Shown here piece by piece: positions 25,133 through 33,776 of a stretch of DNA of 64,000 nt (positions are counted from its first letter, which is position 1; every line of letters begins with the position of its first letter). The stretch covers positions 1-64,000 of the forward strand of contig CALBAX010000115.1 of the NCBI GenBank assembly GCA_937926875.1, given 5' to 3'. A model generated the notes under the pieces. It was not told the origin of the DNA. It made no database searches and was given only the letters and a program-made list of their open reading frames with translations. Source of the DNA: an uncultured Desulfovibrio sp. (lineage in GTDB: Bacteria > Desulfobacterota > Desulfovibrionia > Desulfovibrionales > Desulfovibrionaceae). The position numbers were made by a program, and so were the translations under genes.

Positions 25133-26026
25133 ATGACCCTTGACATGTTTTTGCAGCACTGTTTCAACGCCTTGACGCTAGGCTCGCTCTACGCGCTGAT
25201 CGCCATTGGCTATACCATGGTCTACGGCATTCTGCGCCTGATCAACTTTGCCCACGGCGACATCTTGATGGTCGGGGCTTACTTCGTCTTTTTCGGCACG
25301 TTCGCCTATGGCTGGCCCTGGGGTGTGGCCGCCATCATCGCCATCCTCGGCGCCAGTGTGCTGGGGGTGGTGGTGGAACGCGTGGCTTACCGGCCCTTGC
25401 GTGACGCGCCCCGGATTTCGGCGCTCATCAGCGCCATCGCTGTTTCTTTCTTCATCGAAAGTCTGGCCGTGGTGGTCTTCACCGGCCAGCCCCGGCCCGT
25501 GTTGCAGCCCGACTGGCTGCTCTCTGTCTGGCAGTTCGGTGATGTGCGCATCCTCAAACTCACGGCCTTCGTGCCGGTCATGACCATCGTGCTGGTGGCG
25601 CTCCTGCTCTACATCGTGCACCACACCAAGCCCGGCCTGGCCATGCGCGCCATCTCCAAGGATATCGAGACCACGCGTCTTTTGGGGGTGCGGGTGGACA
25701 ACATCATCGCCTTCACCTTCTTCATCGGTTCCGCCCTGGCCGCCGCGTCGGGCATCATGTGGGCCCTGCGCTATCCGCAGGTGCACCCCTACATGGGCAT
25801 CATGCCCGGCCTCAAAGCCTTCATCGCGGCCGTGTTCGGTGGCATCGGCTCCATCCCCGGCGCCGTTATCGGCGGTGTGGCCCTGGGTTTTGTGGAAATC
25901 ATGACCGTGGCCTTCATGCCGGAGCTTTCGGGCTTCCGTGATGCCTTCGCCTTCATCCTGCTGGTGCTGGTGCTCGTGTTCAAGCCCACGGGCCTGCTGG
26001 GCGAGCGCATGGAGGAGAAGATCTAA
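25133..26026 (+). CDS. livH: Branched-chain amino acid type ABC transporter permease LivH
   Basis: Inner-membrane permease, 297 residues with about eight hydrophobic spans. The family opening ALTLGSLYALIAIGYTMVYG, INFAHGDILMVGAY and the C-terminal GIGSIPGAVIGGVALGFVE are conserved. AGGTGG precedes the ATG. Its TAA overlaps the livM start (TAATG), so the two are coupled. Confidence 0.95.
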   Translation: MTLDMFLQHCFNALTLGSLYALIAIGYTMVYGILRLINFAHGDILMVGAYFVFFGTFAYGWPWGVAAIIAILGASVLGVVVERVAYRPLRDAPRISALISAIAVSFFIESLAVVVFTGQPRPVLQPDWLLSVWQFGDVRILKLTAFVPVMTIVLVALLLYIVHHTKPGLAMRAISKDIETTRLLGVRVDNIIAFTFFIGSALAAASGIMWALRYPQVHPYMGIMPGLKAFIAAVFGGIGSIPGAVIGGVALGFVEIMTVAFMPELSGFRDAFAFILLVLVLVFKPTGLLGERMEEKI

Positions 26027-27060
26027 TGCGCTTCAATCAAACGACCCTGCTCAATATCGCGCTCATCGTCATCTTCGGTCTGGCCCTGACCCAGGCAGAG
26101 TCCTACATGGGCGACTATCAGATCTACATCCTCAAACTGATCTTCATCAATGCCATCCTGGCCCTGTCGCTCAACCTGATCTACGGCTTCACCGGCCTCT
26201 TCTCGCTGGGACATGCCGGCTTCATGGCCATTGGCGCGTATGTGGGTGCCCTCTGTACCCTGCTGCCGGAACAGAAAGAGATCATGTGGATCCTGGATCC
26301 CATCATCTGGCCGTTCTCTGTCCTGCATACGCCCTTCTGGGTGGCGGTCATCGCCGGTGGCCTGGTGGCCATGATCTTCGCTTTCATCATCGCCGTGCCC
26401 GTGCTGCGGCTGGGGGACGACTATCTGGGCATCGCCACCCTGGGCTTTGCCGAGATCATCCGTGTGGTCATCGTCAACGCCACCTCCATCACCAACGGCT
26501 CCCTGGGCATCAAGGGCATCCCCGGCGAGGCGACCCTGCTGACCTGTTATGTATGGACGGTCATCACACTGGTCGTCCTGTCACGCCTCATATTCAGCAA
26601 TTTCGGCAATGTATTGCGCTGCATACGCGATAACGAGATCGCCGCGGGCGTCATGGGCATCAACGTGTTCCGCTACAAAGTGCTCTCCTTCTGCGTGGGG
26701 GCCTTTTTCGCGGGTGTGGGCGGCGCGCTGCTTGGCAGCCATCTGTCCACCATCGACCCCAAGATGTTCAACTTCCTGCTGACCTTCAACGTGCTGATGT
26801 TCGTGGTGGCCGGCGGCCTGGGGTCGCTGACCGGCAGCCTGCTGGGCGCCACCATCGTCACCATCCTGCTGGAGTGGCTGCGCGCCATCGAGGAGCCCAT
26901 GGACTTCGGCCTGTTCGAGATCCCGGGCATCCCCGGCATGCGCATGGTTGTCTTCTCGCTCATCCTGCTGGCCATCATCCTGTTCCGGCGTGAGGGCATC
27001 ATGGGCACCCGTGAGATCACCTGGAAAACCATCTTTTCGCTGGGGAGGCGCAAGGCATGA
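26026..27060 (+). CDS. livM: Branched-chain amino acid type ABC transporter permease LivM
   Basis: Second permease subunit, 344 residues. Typical segments are LALSLNLIYGFTGLFSLGHA near residue 45, LRLGDDYLGIATLGFAEIIR, the EAA-like loop RCIRDNEIAAGVMGINVFRYK and AGGLGSLTGSLLGA. Start and stop overlap both neighbours (TAATG with livH, ATGA with livG). Confidence 0.95.
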   Translation: MRFNQTTLLNIALIVIFGLALTQAESYMGDYQIYILKLIFINAILALSLNLIYGFTGLFSLGHAGFMAIGAYVGALCTLLPEQKEIMWILDPIIWPFSVLHTPFWVAVIAGGLVAMIFAFIIAVPVLRLGDDYLGIATLGFAEIIRVVIVNATSITNGSLGIKGIPGEATLLTCYVWTVITLVVLSRLIFSNFGNVLRCIRDNEIAAGVMGINVFRYKVLSFCVGAFFAGVGGALLGSHLSTIDPKMFNFLLTFNVLMFVVAGGLGSLTGSLLGATIVTILLEWLRAIEEPMDFGLFEIPGIPGMRMVVFSLILLAIILFRREGIMGTREITWKTIFSLGRRKA

Positions 27061-27845
27061 GTGCTACAAGCAAAGTCCAGCCCATCCTGACGGCTGAAAA
27101 CGTGACCATGCGCTTTGGCGGCGTGACGGCCGTCAGCGACCTTTCCCTGAAGGTGGAGGAGGGCAGCATCGTGGGCGTCATCGGCCCCAACGGTGCGGGC
27201 AAGACCACCGTCTTCAATGTGCTGAGCGGCTTCTATACGCCGCAGGAAGGTGACGTGCGCTTTGCGGGCAGGAGCATCCGCGGCCGCAAACCGTTCGAGA
27301 TCTGCCGCATGGGCATGGCCCGCACCTTCCAGAACATCCGGCTTTCGCCGCACATGAGCGTGCTGGAGAACGTTATGGTGGGCTGCCATGTGCGCCGCCG
27401 CTGCCCCTGGTGGATGGCCCCGCTGGGCCTGCCCATGTACTACAGGGAAGAAAAAGCCATCACGGACAAGGCCCGCGACCTGGTGGAGCACCTGAACCTG
27501 GCCGAATACATGGACGAGAAGGCGGGCAGCCTGCCCTACGGGGCGCAGCGCCGTCTGGAGATCGCCCGTGCCCTGGCCACGGAGCCGCGCCTGCTCCTGC
27601 TGGACGAACCCGCCGCTGGCATGAACCCGCAGGAAAGTATCGAACTCATGCACTTCATCCAGGCCATCCGGGATCACTTCGACCTGACCATCCTGCTCAT
27701 CGAGCATGACATGAAGGTGGTCATGGGCGTGTGCCAGTACATCTGGGTGATGGAATACGGTGCGCTTATCGCACACGGCGACCCGGACGCCATTCGCAGC
27801 AATCCCGAGGTCATCCGGGCCTATCTGGGCGAGGACGTGGTGTAG
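27057..27845 (+). CDS. livG: Branched-chain amino acid type ABC transporter ATPase LivG
   Basis: ATP-binding subunit, 262 residues. Walker A is GPNGAGKTT, the LivG-specific RTFQNIRLSPHMSVLENVMV follows, the signature is LPYGAQRRLEIARAL, Walker B LLLLDEPAAGMNP and the H-loop IEHDM. The insertion between Walker A and signature is the usual LivG length. It overlaps livM by four bases. Confidence 0.96.
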   Translation: MSATSKVQPILTAENVTMRFGGVTAVSDLSLKVEEGSIVGVIGPNGAGKTTVFNVLSGFYTPQEGDVRFAGRSIRGRKPFEICRMGMARTFQNIRLSPHMSVLENVMVGCHVRRRCPWWMAPLGLPMYYREEKAITDKARDLVEHLNLAEYMDEKAGSLPYGAQRRLEIARALATEPRLLLLDEPAAGMNPQESIELMHFIQAIRDHFDLTILLIEHDMKVVMGVCQYIWVMEYGALIAHGDPDAIRSNPEVIRAYLGEDVV

Positions 27846-27846
27846 T

Positions 27847-28569
27847 ATGCTGAAAATCAGGGATCTTTACGTTCGTTACGGCGGCATCGAGGCCGTGCAG
27901 GGTGTCAGCCTGGACATCAAGCGCGGCAGCATCGTCACGCTGGTGGGCGCCAACGGCGCGGGCAAGAGCAGCATCATCCGCTCCATTGCCGGCCTGAACA
28001 AGAACATCAGCGGGGAGATCTCGCTGACCCGCAAGGAAGGCGACCAGCCTGTCTCCCTCATCGGCCTCAAGCCCGAGGAGATGGTGCGCCGGGGCATCTC
28101 GCTTTCGCCGGAAGGCCGCCGCATCCTGCCCCATCTGACCGTGGTGGAGAACCTGCGTCTGGGCGCCTATTCGCGCACTGACAAGGACGGCATCAACGAA
28201 GACATCGAGCGCGTCTATACCCTGTTCCCCCGCCTGAAGGAACGCCACTGGCAGAAGGGCGGCACGCTTTCGGGCGGTGAACAGCAGATGCTGGCCGTGG
28301 GCCGCGCGCTCATGAGCCGCCCTGACATGATCATGCTCGATGAACCTTCGCTGGGGCTGGCGCCGCTGCTGGTCAAGGAGATCTTCAACATCATCCGCCG
28401 CATCAACGAGGACGGCATGACCGTGCTGCTGGTGGAACAGAACGCGTTCGCGGCCCTTTCCGTGGCCCATTATGCCTACATCCTCGAGGTGGGCCGCGTG
28501 GTGCTGGAAGGCACCGGCCAGGAACTGCTGGAGAATCCCAAGGTCAAGGAAGCCTATCTGGGCGGCTAG
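27847..28569 (+). CDS. livF: Branched-chain amino acid type ABC transporter ATPase LivF
   Basis: Second ATPase, 240 residues. Walker A is GANGAGKSS, signature TLSGGEQQMLAVGRAL, Walker B MIMLDEPSLGLAP and the LivF mark VEQNAFAAL. ATG 27847 is one base past the livG stop; a longer in-frame extension overlaps livG and is not needed. The operon ends at a terminator 22 bases downstream. Confidence 0.96.
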   Translation: MLKIRDLYVRYGGIEAVQGVSLDIKRGSIVTLVGANGAGKSSIIRSIAGLNKNISGEISLTRKEGDQPVSLIGLKPEEMVRRGISLSPEGRRILPHLTVVENLRLGAYSRTDKDGINEDIERVYTLFPRLKERHWQKGGTLSGGEQQMLAVGRALMSRPDMIMLDEPSLGLAPLLVKEIFNIIRRINEDGMTVLLVEQNAFAALSVAHYAYILEVGRVVLEGTGQELLENPKVKEAYLGG

Positions 28570-28590
28570 TCCCGGCATCATGCGCATGCA

Positions 28591-28629
28591 GGGGAGGGGC
28601 GTTTCCGCAAGGGGCGCCCCTCCTTTTTT
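28591..28629 (+). terminator. Rho-independent terminator of the liv operon
   Basis: GGAGGGGCG pairs with CGCCCCTCC around TTTCCGCAAGGGG and runs into TTTTTTG. Confidence 0.92.
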
Positions 28630-28850
28630 GTACATGGCGGCAGGGGAGGGCATGGCTGTCCCCTGCCGTCCTTTCGTGCCCGCCATCACATTGCGGTGTC
28701 GGCTCTTGTCAGGCGGGCCTTCTGACATTACTGTCCGAAAACGGAGGATGCAGGGCCGGCTGCCATCGGGCAGGGGGACCGGCCCATGCTTGTTCCCCGG
28801 ATGCCTTCGGAGGGGCCGAAGTCGTCCGCAACCCTTCATAAGGAGCACCC

Positions 28851-31511
28851 ATGCTGCGCATTTCCCGCCATGCATTGTTCATCCTTCTGCTGGGGATCCT
28901 GCTGTTGCCGCAGCTTGCCGCTGCCGCGCCGCAGGGGACCCCGGCCAATCCTTCAACCCCTGGTAACGACACCATGCTCGTCCGTCTCAAAAACGGCCTG
29001 ACGGTCTATATCATCCGGGACAGCCGCTTCCCGCTGGTCTGCACGCGCCTCTATGTGGGCACGGGGTCCGCCAACGAGACCGCCGAGCAGGCGGGCATCA
29101 GCCATGTGCTGGAGCATATGGTCTTCAAGGGCACGGAAAAGCGTCCCAAGGGGCAGGTGGCCCAGGATGTGGAATCCCTGGGCGGTTATCTCAACGCGGC
29201 CACCAGCTTCGACAAGACCTGGTACATCACCGACATGCCCGCCAAGCACTGGAAGACGGGCATGGACGTGGTCAAGGACATGGCCTTCCATCCCGCTCTG
29301 GATCCGGCCGAGCTGGAGGCGGAAAAGGATGTCATCGTTTCCGAGCTCAAGGGCGGTGACGACACGCCTACCCGCCGTCTGTTCGAAGACCTGCAGGTGG
29401 CCGGTCTGGCCCATACGGTCTACGGGCGGCCCATCATCGGCTTCGAAAAGACCATCCGTGCCGTGACCGCGGACGATCTGCGGGCCTATATCCGTACCTG
29501 GTACCAGCCGCAGAACATGATGCTGCTGGTGGCCGGTGACATTGACCCCAAGGCCGTGCTGGCCCACGCCGAAGAGCTGTTCGGCGACCTGAAGAACGAT
29601 GCTGCCCTGCCCGAGCCTGCGCCCGTGCAGCTGGAAGGCGCTGCGGGCGGTCCCCGGGTCGAGGTGACGTACGGGCCGTGGAACAAGGTCTATCTGGGCA
29701 TCGCCCTGCCTGCCCCCGCTCTGGGTGACCAGCGCTCCATCGACCTGGACATGCTGGCCTACGCGCTGGGCGGTGACGGCACCTCGCAGTTCTACCGCAA
29801 GTACCGTTACGAGAAGCAGTTGGTGGACAGCATCAGCGTCGGCAACATGAGCCTCGACCGCGCCGGGCTGTTCTACATGGTCGCCCAGCTGGATGCCGAC
29901 AAAGTGGAGCCCTTCTGGCAGGAGTTCACCCGTGATCTGGCCACGCTGGACGCCGGCAAGATCGCGCCCGACGTCATCGAGCGGGCCCGCTTCAACTATG
30001 AGGACGGCATGGACCGCGCCGGCGAGACCCTGGACGGCCTGACCTCGTGGAAGGCCACGGTGCAGTTCGAGCTGGGCGGGCCGCAGGGCGAAGCCAACGT
30101 GCGGCACGCGCTGGCCGCTGTGGACAGCGCGCGTCTGCGCCAGGCCCAGGACCTTTGGCTGCGTCCCGACCAGGTACGCGTGCGCGTGCTGGCGCCCGAA
30201 AAGGCCCAGTTGCCCGATCTGGATGCCATTTTGCAGCGCAACTGGCCCGCGCCTGCTGTGGAGCGGCAGAAGGCCGCCGCCGCTGAGGAAAAGGTGGGCA
30301 AGCGGGAGATCGTCGATCTGGGGCAGGGCCGTACCGTGATCCTGCAGCCGGACCGCACCATCCCCTATGTGTCGCTGGAGATTCTGCGCCCCGGCGGCAA
30401 TGCGCTGCTCAAGCCTGCCGACCAGGGCCTGGCCCAGCTCACGGCCGCCACCCTGACCGACGGTTGCGGCACGCGTGACCTGGACGCCATGGAACGCTTC
30501 GTGGCCGAACGCGCCGCTTCCCTGAGCGCTTCGGCGGGCGTGCAGAGCTTCACCGTCTCCCTGACGGGCCCGGCCCGCTTCAATGCCGATTACTTCGCCC
30601 TGCTGGGCGATCTGCTGCACAAGCCCACCTTTGCCGAGAAGGACGTGCGCCGTCAGGCCGACACGCTGAAAGCGGCCCTGGTGCGCCGTCAGGACAACCC
30701 CATGAGCTTCATGGGCTCCAAGGTCAACGGCTTCCTCTTCCCCGGCGGCCAGCCCTACGGCTTCGACGGCCTGGGCACGGCGGAGAACCAGGACCGCTTC
30801 GGCCCCAAGGACGTGCAGGCCTTCTGGAAGCAGCAGAATGCCCAGCCGTGGATCCTTTCCGTGGCCGGGGACTTCGACCGGGAAAAGGTGCTGGCCTTTG
30901 CCCGCAGCCTGCCCGTGCCCACTGCGTCCGCCGTGGATGTGCCCCAGCCGGCCTGGGGCGCCGACAAGCGCCTGCCCCTGTCCCTGCCCGGTCGCCAGCA
31001 GGCCCATCTGCTGCTGGCCTTCCATGCCGTACCGCTGGACCATCCCGACGCGCCGGCGCTCATGCTGCTGGAATCCGTGCTTTCCGGCCAGAGCGGTCTG
31101 CTGTTCAACAAGCTGCGTGACGAACAGGGCCTGGGCTATACGGTGACGGCTTTTTACCGCAGCCTGCCCGAAGCCGGTTTCATGGCCTTCTATATCGGGA
31201 CCACGCCCCGTAATCTGGACGTGGCCCGGCAGGGCTTCAGCGGCATCATCAAGGACATCAAGACCGACCTGCTGCCTGCCGAGCTTCTGGCCAAGGGACT
31301 GAACCGCATGGAAGGCAGCTATTATCGTGGGCGCCAGAGCCTGGGAGCGCGGGCCGACGAGGCCGCCAGCGAACGTTTGCTGGGCCAGCCCCAGGATTTC
31401 CAGAAGCATTTGCTGGAAAAGGCCGCCAAAGTGACGCCGGAGCAGCTGCGTGATGTCGCCCGCAAGTATCTGCTGGTGGACAATATGTATGAAGTGACCC
31501 TGTTGCCCTAG
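28851..31511 (+). CDS. M16 (pitrilysin-family) zinc metallopeptidase, secreted
   Basis: Two-fold M16 peptidase of 886 residues, exported to the periplasm by an N-terminal signal peptide (LFILLLGILLLPQLAAAAP). The inverted zinc motif H-x-x-E-H is HVLEH (~84-88) in ISHVLEHMVFKGTEKRPKG, and the third ligand Glu follows in the ELEAEKDVIVSEL segment. The second, non-catalytic half carries the R/Y-type loop LRDEQGLGYTVTAFY near residue 760. AGGAG lies six bases before the ATG. Its substrate is unknown; the family degrades small peptides. A terminator follows. Confidence 0.95.
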   Translation: MLRISRHALFILLLGILLLPQLAAAAPQGTPANPSTPGNDTMLVRLKNGLTVYIIRDSRFPLVCTRLYVGTGSANETAEQAGISHVLEHMVFKGTEKRPKGQVAQDVESLGGYLNAATSFDKTWYITDMPAKHWKTGMDVVKDMAFHPALDPAELEAEKDVIVSELKGGDDTPTRRLFEDLQVAGLAHTVYGRPIIGFEKTIRAVTADDLRAYIRTWYQPQNMMLLVAGDIDPKAVLAHAEELFGDLKNDAALPEPAPVQLEGAAGGPRVEVTYGPWNKVYLGIALPAPALGDQRSIDLDMLAYALGGDGTSQFYRKYRYEKQLVDSISVGNMSLDRAGLFYMVAQLDADKVEPFWQEFTRDLATLDAGKIAPDVIERARFNYEDGMDRAGETLDGLTSWKATVQFELGGPQGEANVRHALAAVDSARLRQAQDLWLRPDQVRVRVLAPEKAQLPDLDAILQRNWPAPAVERQKAAAAEEKVGKREIVDLGQGRTVILQPDRTIPYVSLEILRPGGNALLKPADQGLAQLTAATLTDGCGTRDLDAMERFVAERAASLSASAGVQSFTVSLTGPARFNADYFALLGDLLHKPTFAEKDVRRQADTLKAALVRRQDNPMSFMGSKVNGFLFPGGQPYGFDGLGTAENQDRFGPKDVQAFWKQQNAQPWILSVAGDFDREKVLAFARSLPVPTASAVDVPQPAWGADKRLPLSLPGRQQAHLLLAFHAVPLDHPDAPALMLLESVLSGQSGLLFNKLRDEQGLGYTVTAFYRSLPEAGFMAFYIGTTPRNLDVARQGFSGIIKDIKTDLLPAELLAKGLNRMEGSYYRGRQSLGARADEAASERLLGQPQDFQKHLLEKAAKVTPEQLRDVARKYLLVDNMYEVTLLP

Positions 31512-31535
31512 CCAAGGGGCAGGATCTTGGAGACA

Positions 31536-31577
31536 GGGGAAGGGTTCCGGCCGTGGTCAGGGGCTCTTCCCCTTTTG
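31536..31577 (+). terminator. Hairpin after the M16 peptidase gene
   Basis: GGGGAAG and CTTCCCC pair around a 23-base loop and are followed by TTTTG. The sequence continuing from it (TTTTGTTTGCGGCA) matches the loop of the 22118-22165 hairpin (TTTTGCTTGCGGCA). Confidence 0.7.
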
Positions 31578-31796
31578 TTTGCGGCAGGCCCGCCATCTTG
31601 ACCGGTGCCCGGGCGGGCTTATTCTTGAAAAGAGCATCCTGACGGCTGGCTGACGCCTGTGCTGCTAGTCCGTAGGGACGCGGCGGCCGACGGACCGGCC
31701 ATGCCCGGTGCGGAAAAGGTCGTTTGGCATGTTTCTTTTTTAGGGAAACATATCCGGTCATAAAAATAATGAGATTTTCACTCCTGCGAGGATGAG

Positions 31797-32714
31797 ATGA
31801 AACTGACGGACATGCATATGTTTGACAAGGCCCGTGTGGTGGCCAAGACCCTGGGCATCCAGGTGTGCCTTTTCGTGGGCCTGCTGGTGCTGGTCTGGGG
31901 CAGCCAGGCCTTCTACGGCGTTATTGATACCAAGACATTCCCCCAGGCCTACAGCGTGGGCGAGACCGCGAACCTGAGCGAGAACGAGAAGGGCAAGCTG
32001 CTGGTGGATTCCATCACCAACCAGCTGCGCCGCGAGATGGGCTCCACCTTCGGCTGGACCATGAACGATATCGTTTTCAACCGCTTCGTGCTGGATAACC
32101 GCGCCTACCGACAGTACGGCGTCTACCACGCCACGCGCGTGCTCATGGACCTGTACTCCACCCAGATCGCCAAGCTGGGTTCCAATGACCGCGAAAGTGA
32201 GTTCCTGTATCAGGCCCGTCTCAACGGCTTTGCCGTGGATCCGCGCAGCTTCATGTTCCCCTCGGCGGAAGGCTCCTACAAGAAGGCCCTGAAGCAGGTG
32301 GAGGACTACAAAAAGTCCCTGGATACCGGCAAGGGCACCTACAATTGCCGTACTGACGACCTGTACGCGGCCCTGAACACGGTGGTGGGCGAAAACATGC
32401 TGGGCTACGCCCTGGGCCTGCTGGCCGATGCCCAGGACATCCCCTTCTACACCCTGGACAACCGTATCTATGAGGTGCAGGGCATGGTGCTGGTCATCCG
32501 CGATTTCGTGAAGGCCCTGTACGATCTGTATCCCGAGATCGCCCAGAAGAACAACGCCGAGAACATGGCCGCCGCCATGCAGTTCATGAACGACATCTGT
32601 ACCTACGATCCCATGTACATCACGTCGTCGTTCAACTCCGGCGAGCTCATCATCTCCTACCTGATGTTCACCAAGAACCGCCTGGAAGACATCCGCGACA
32701 GCCTGCGCATCTAG
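31797..32714 (+). CDS. DUF2333-type membrane-anchored protein
   Basis: 305 residues with one transmembrane helix near the N-terminus (~18-38, LGIQVCLFVGLLVLVWGSQA) and a large extracytoplasmic domain. FGWTMNDIVFN and GENMLGYALGLLADAQD are within the conserved body. I assign it to DUF2333 from overall appearance; function is unknown. GAGG lies just before the ATG. It is monocistronic with a terminator after the stop. Confidence 0.8.
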   Translation: MKLTDMHMFDKARVVAKTLGIQVCLFVGLLVLVWGSQAFYGVIDTKTFPQAYSVGETANLSENEKGKLLVDSITNQLRREMGSTFGWTMNDIVFNRFVLDNRAYRQYGVYHATRVLMDLYSTQIAKLGSNDRESEFLYQARLNGFAVDPRSFMFPSAEGSYKKALKQVEDYKKSLDTGKGTYNCRTDDLYAALNTVVGENMLGYALGLLADAQDIPFYTLDNRIYEVQGMVLVIRDFVKALYDLYPEIAQKNNAENMAAAMQFMNDICTYDPMYITSSFNSGELIISYLMFTKNRLEDIRDSLRI

Positions 32715-32740
32715 CGGGATGTCTCCTCCCGTGAACCGGC

Positions 32741-32773
32741 AAGGCCGGGGCCCCAAAGGCTCCGGCCTTTTTG
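32741..32773 (+). terminator. Rho-independent terminator of the DUF2333 gene
   Basis: AAGGCCGG and CCGGCCTT pair around a 15-base loop that can itself pair (GGCC/GGCT), followed by TTTTG. Confidence 0.85.
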
Positions 32774-32889
32774 TGTTCATGGGGCAGGGCTGTGGGGGGA
32801 AGGGGAATGGTTGCCCCGACGCCTTTTGGGGTTCGGCCTGCGGCAAGAAGGTGAGGTCCGCATATCTGTAGACGGCTTTGCTATATAAT

Positions 32890-32923
32890 GAAGAGCCCCA
32901 TCAGACAGCAGATGGGGCTCTTC
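32890..32923 (-). terminator. Perfect 13-bp hairpin, former terminator of the porin gene
   Basis: GAAGAGCCCCATC and GATGGGGCTCTTC pair perfectly around AGACAGCA. It lies just outside the insertion element; before the insertion it would have been about 30 bases past the porin stop. The poly-U tail is weak on both strands. Confidence 0.6.
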
Positions 32924-32954
32924 GCGTCGGTTCTCCCCTGCAAGGAGTTCGTTA

Positions 32955-33776
32955 GGGCCTGTTAACACTATTTAAGAGACTCAACGATTAAGGCAAATAT
33001 GATGAATCCCAGAAACAAGGCATCCAGTTTGTCGTAACGTGTTGCTATGCGCCTGTAGCCCTTCAAGCGTCGAAACAACCTTTCCACCTCATTGCGCCTC
33101 TTGTATAACTCCTTGTCATAATTCCAAGGATTGCGCCGCAAAGGATTGGGAGGGACAACAGGTTCATAGCCCAGGCGCCGACTCAGGCGTTGTGTCTCAT
33201 TGCCTTCATACGCTCTATCCATAAGGAGGCTACAGGGCACAGGGTGGGGCCGAGAGCTTCCAGAAGTTTTCTCCCATGAGGGGCATCCCCCGCATTTCCG
33301 GGGGACAGACACCATATCAGGGGGCATTCAGCGGACGCGGCAACCAGATGAAGTTTGGTTGTCCAGCCGCCTCTGGATTTTCCGATGGATTGATGGCCTG
33401 TTTTTTTAAAGCCCCTATTCCATCGGGGTGAACCTTGACGCATGTGCTATCAAGAGAAATAACGTTAATTTTAACGGAAATGAGCCGTTCGCGTTGCAAT
33501 CGTTCAAAAATTTTTGCAAGAGTGCCGTTTTTACTCCATCGGTTCATTCGAGTATAGATGGAGTGCCAGTTGCCGAATTCTTTTGGGAGACGCCGCCACT
33601 TGCAACCATTTTCGCGACATAGAGTATCGCATTAAGGACATTGAGATTGTCCAGAGAAACGTTTCTGCGTTGGCGGGGAAAGCAGTCAGCGATGCGTTCA
33701 TAGTGTTCTTTGGTTATGCTCATGGGGTTCAAGCTTACCCCATGGCCATAAAAACATAAATAGTGTTAACAGGCCC
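32955..33776 (-). mobile_element. IS5-family (IS427-like) insertion sequence, degenerate
   Basis: An 822-bp element bounded by perfect 20-bp terminal inverted repeats starting GGGCCTGTTAACACTATT and flanked by the 2-bp target duplication TA (32953-32954 and 33777-33778). The minus strand carries a DDE transposase broken by frameshifts. The ends look fresh (perfect repeats and duplication) although the transposase is damaged, so transposition in trans by a related intact copy is possible. Confidence 0.93.
32968..33723 (-). pseudogene. IS5/IS427-type transposase, frameshifted
   Basis: Reading begins at ATG 33723 (MSITKEHYERIADCFPRQ) and ends at TAG 32968-32970 inside the left repeat. Three frame changes are needed. 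One at an A7 run (33401-33407; KK then TGHQSIGKSRGG) is the usual programmed -1 site of this group. The other two look like lesions: near 33607-33619, where VA must continue as ENGCKWRRLPKEFGNW, and near 33216-33262, where LLEALGP must continue as CSLLMDRAYEGNET. DDE-region markers visible are SLDSTCVKVH, LMDRAYEG and RRNEVERLFRRLKGYRRI. Confidence 0.88.

Noticed and set aside
32968..33723. Treating all three transposase frame changes as programmed
   Set aside because: Only the A7 run has a slippery sequence; the others lie at places without slip sites and are better explained as indels.
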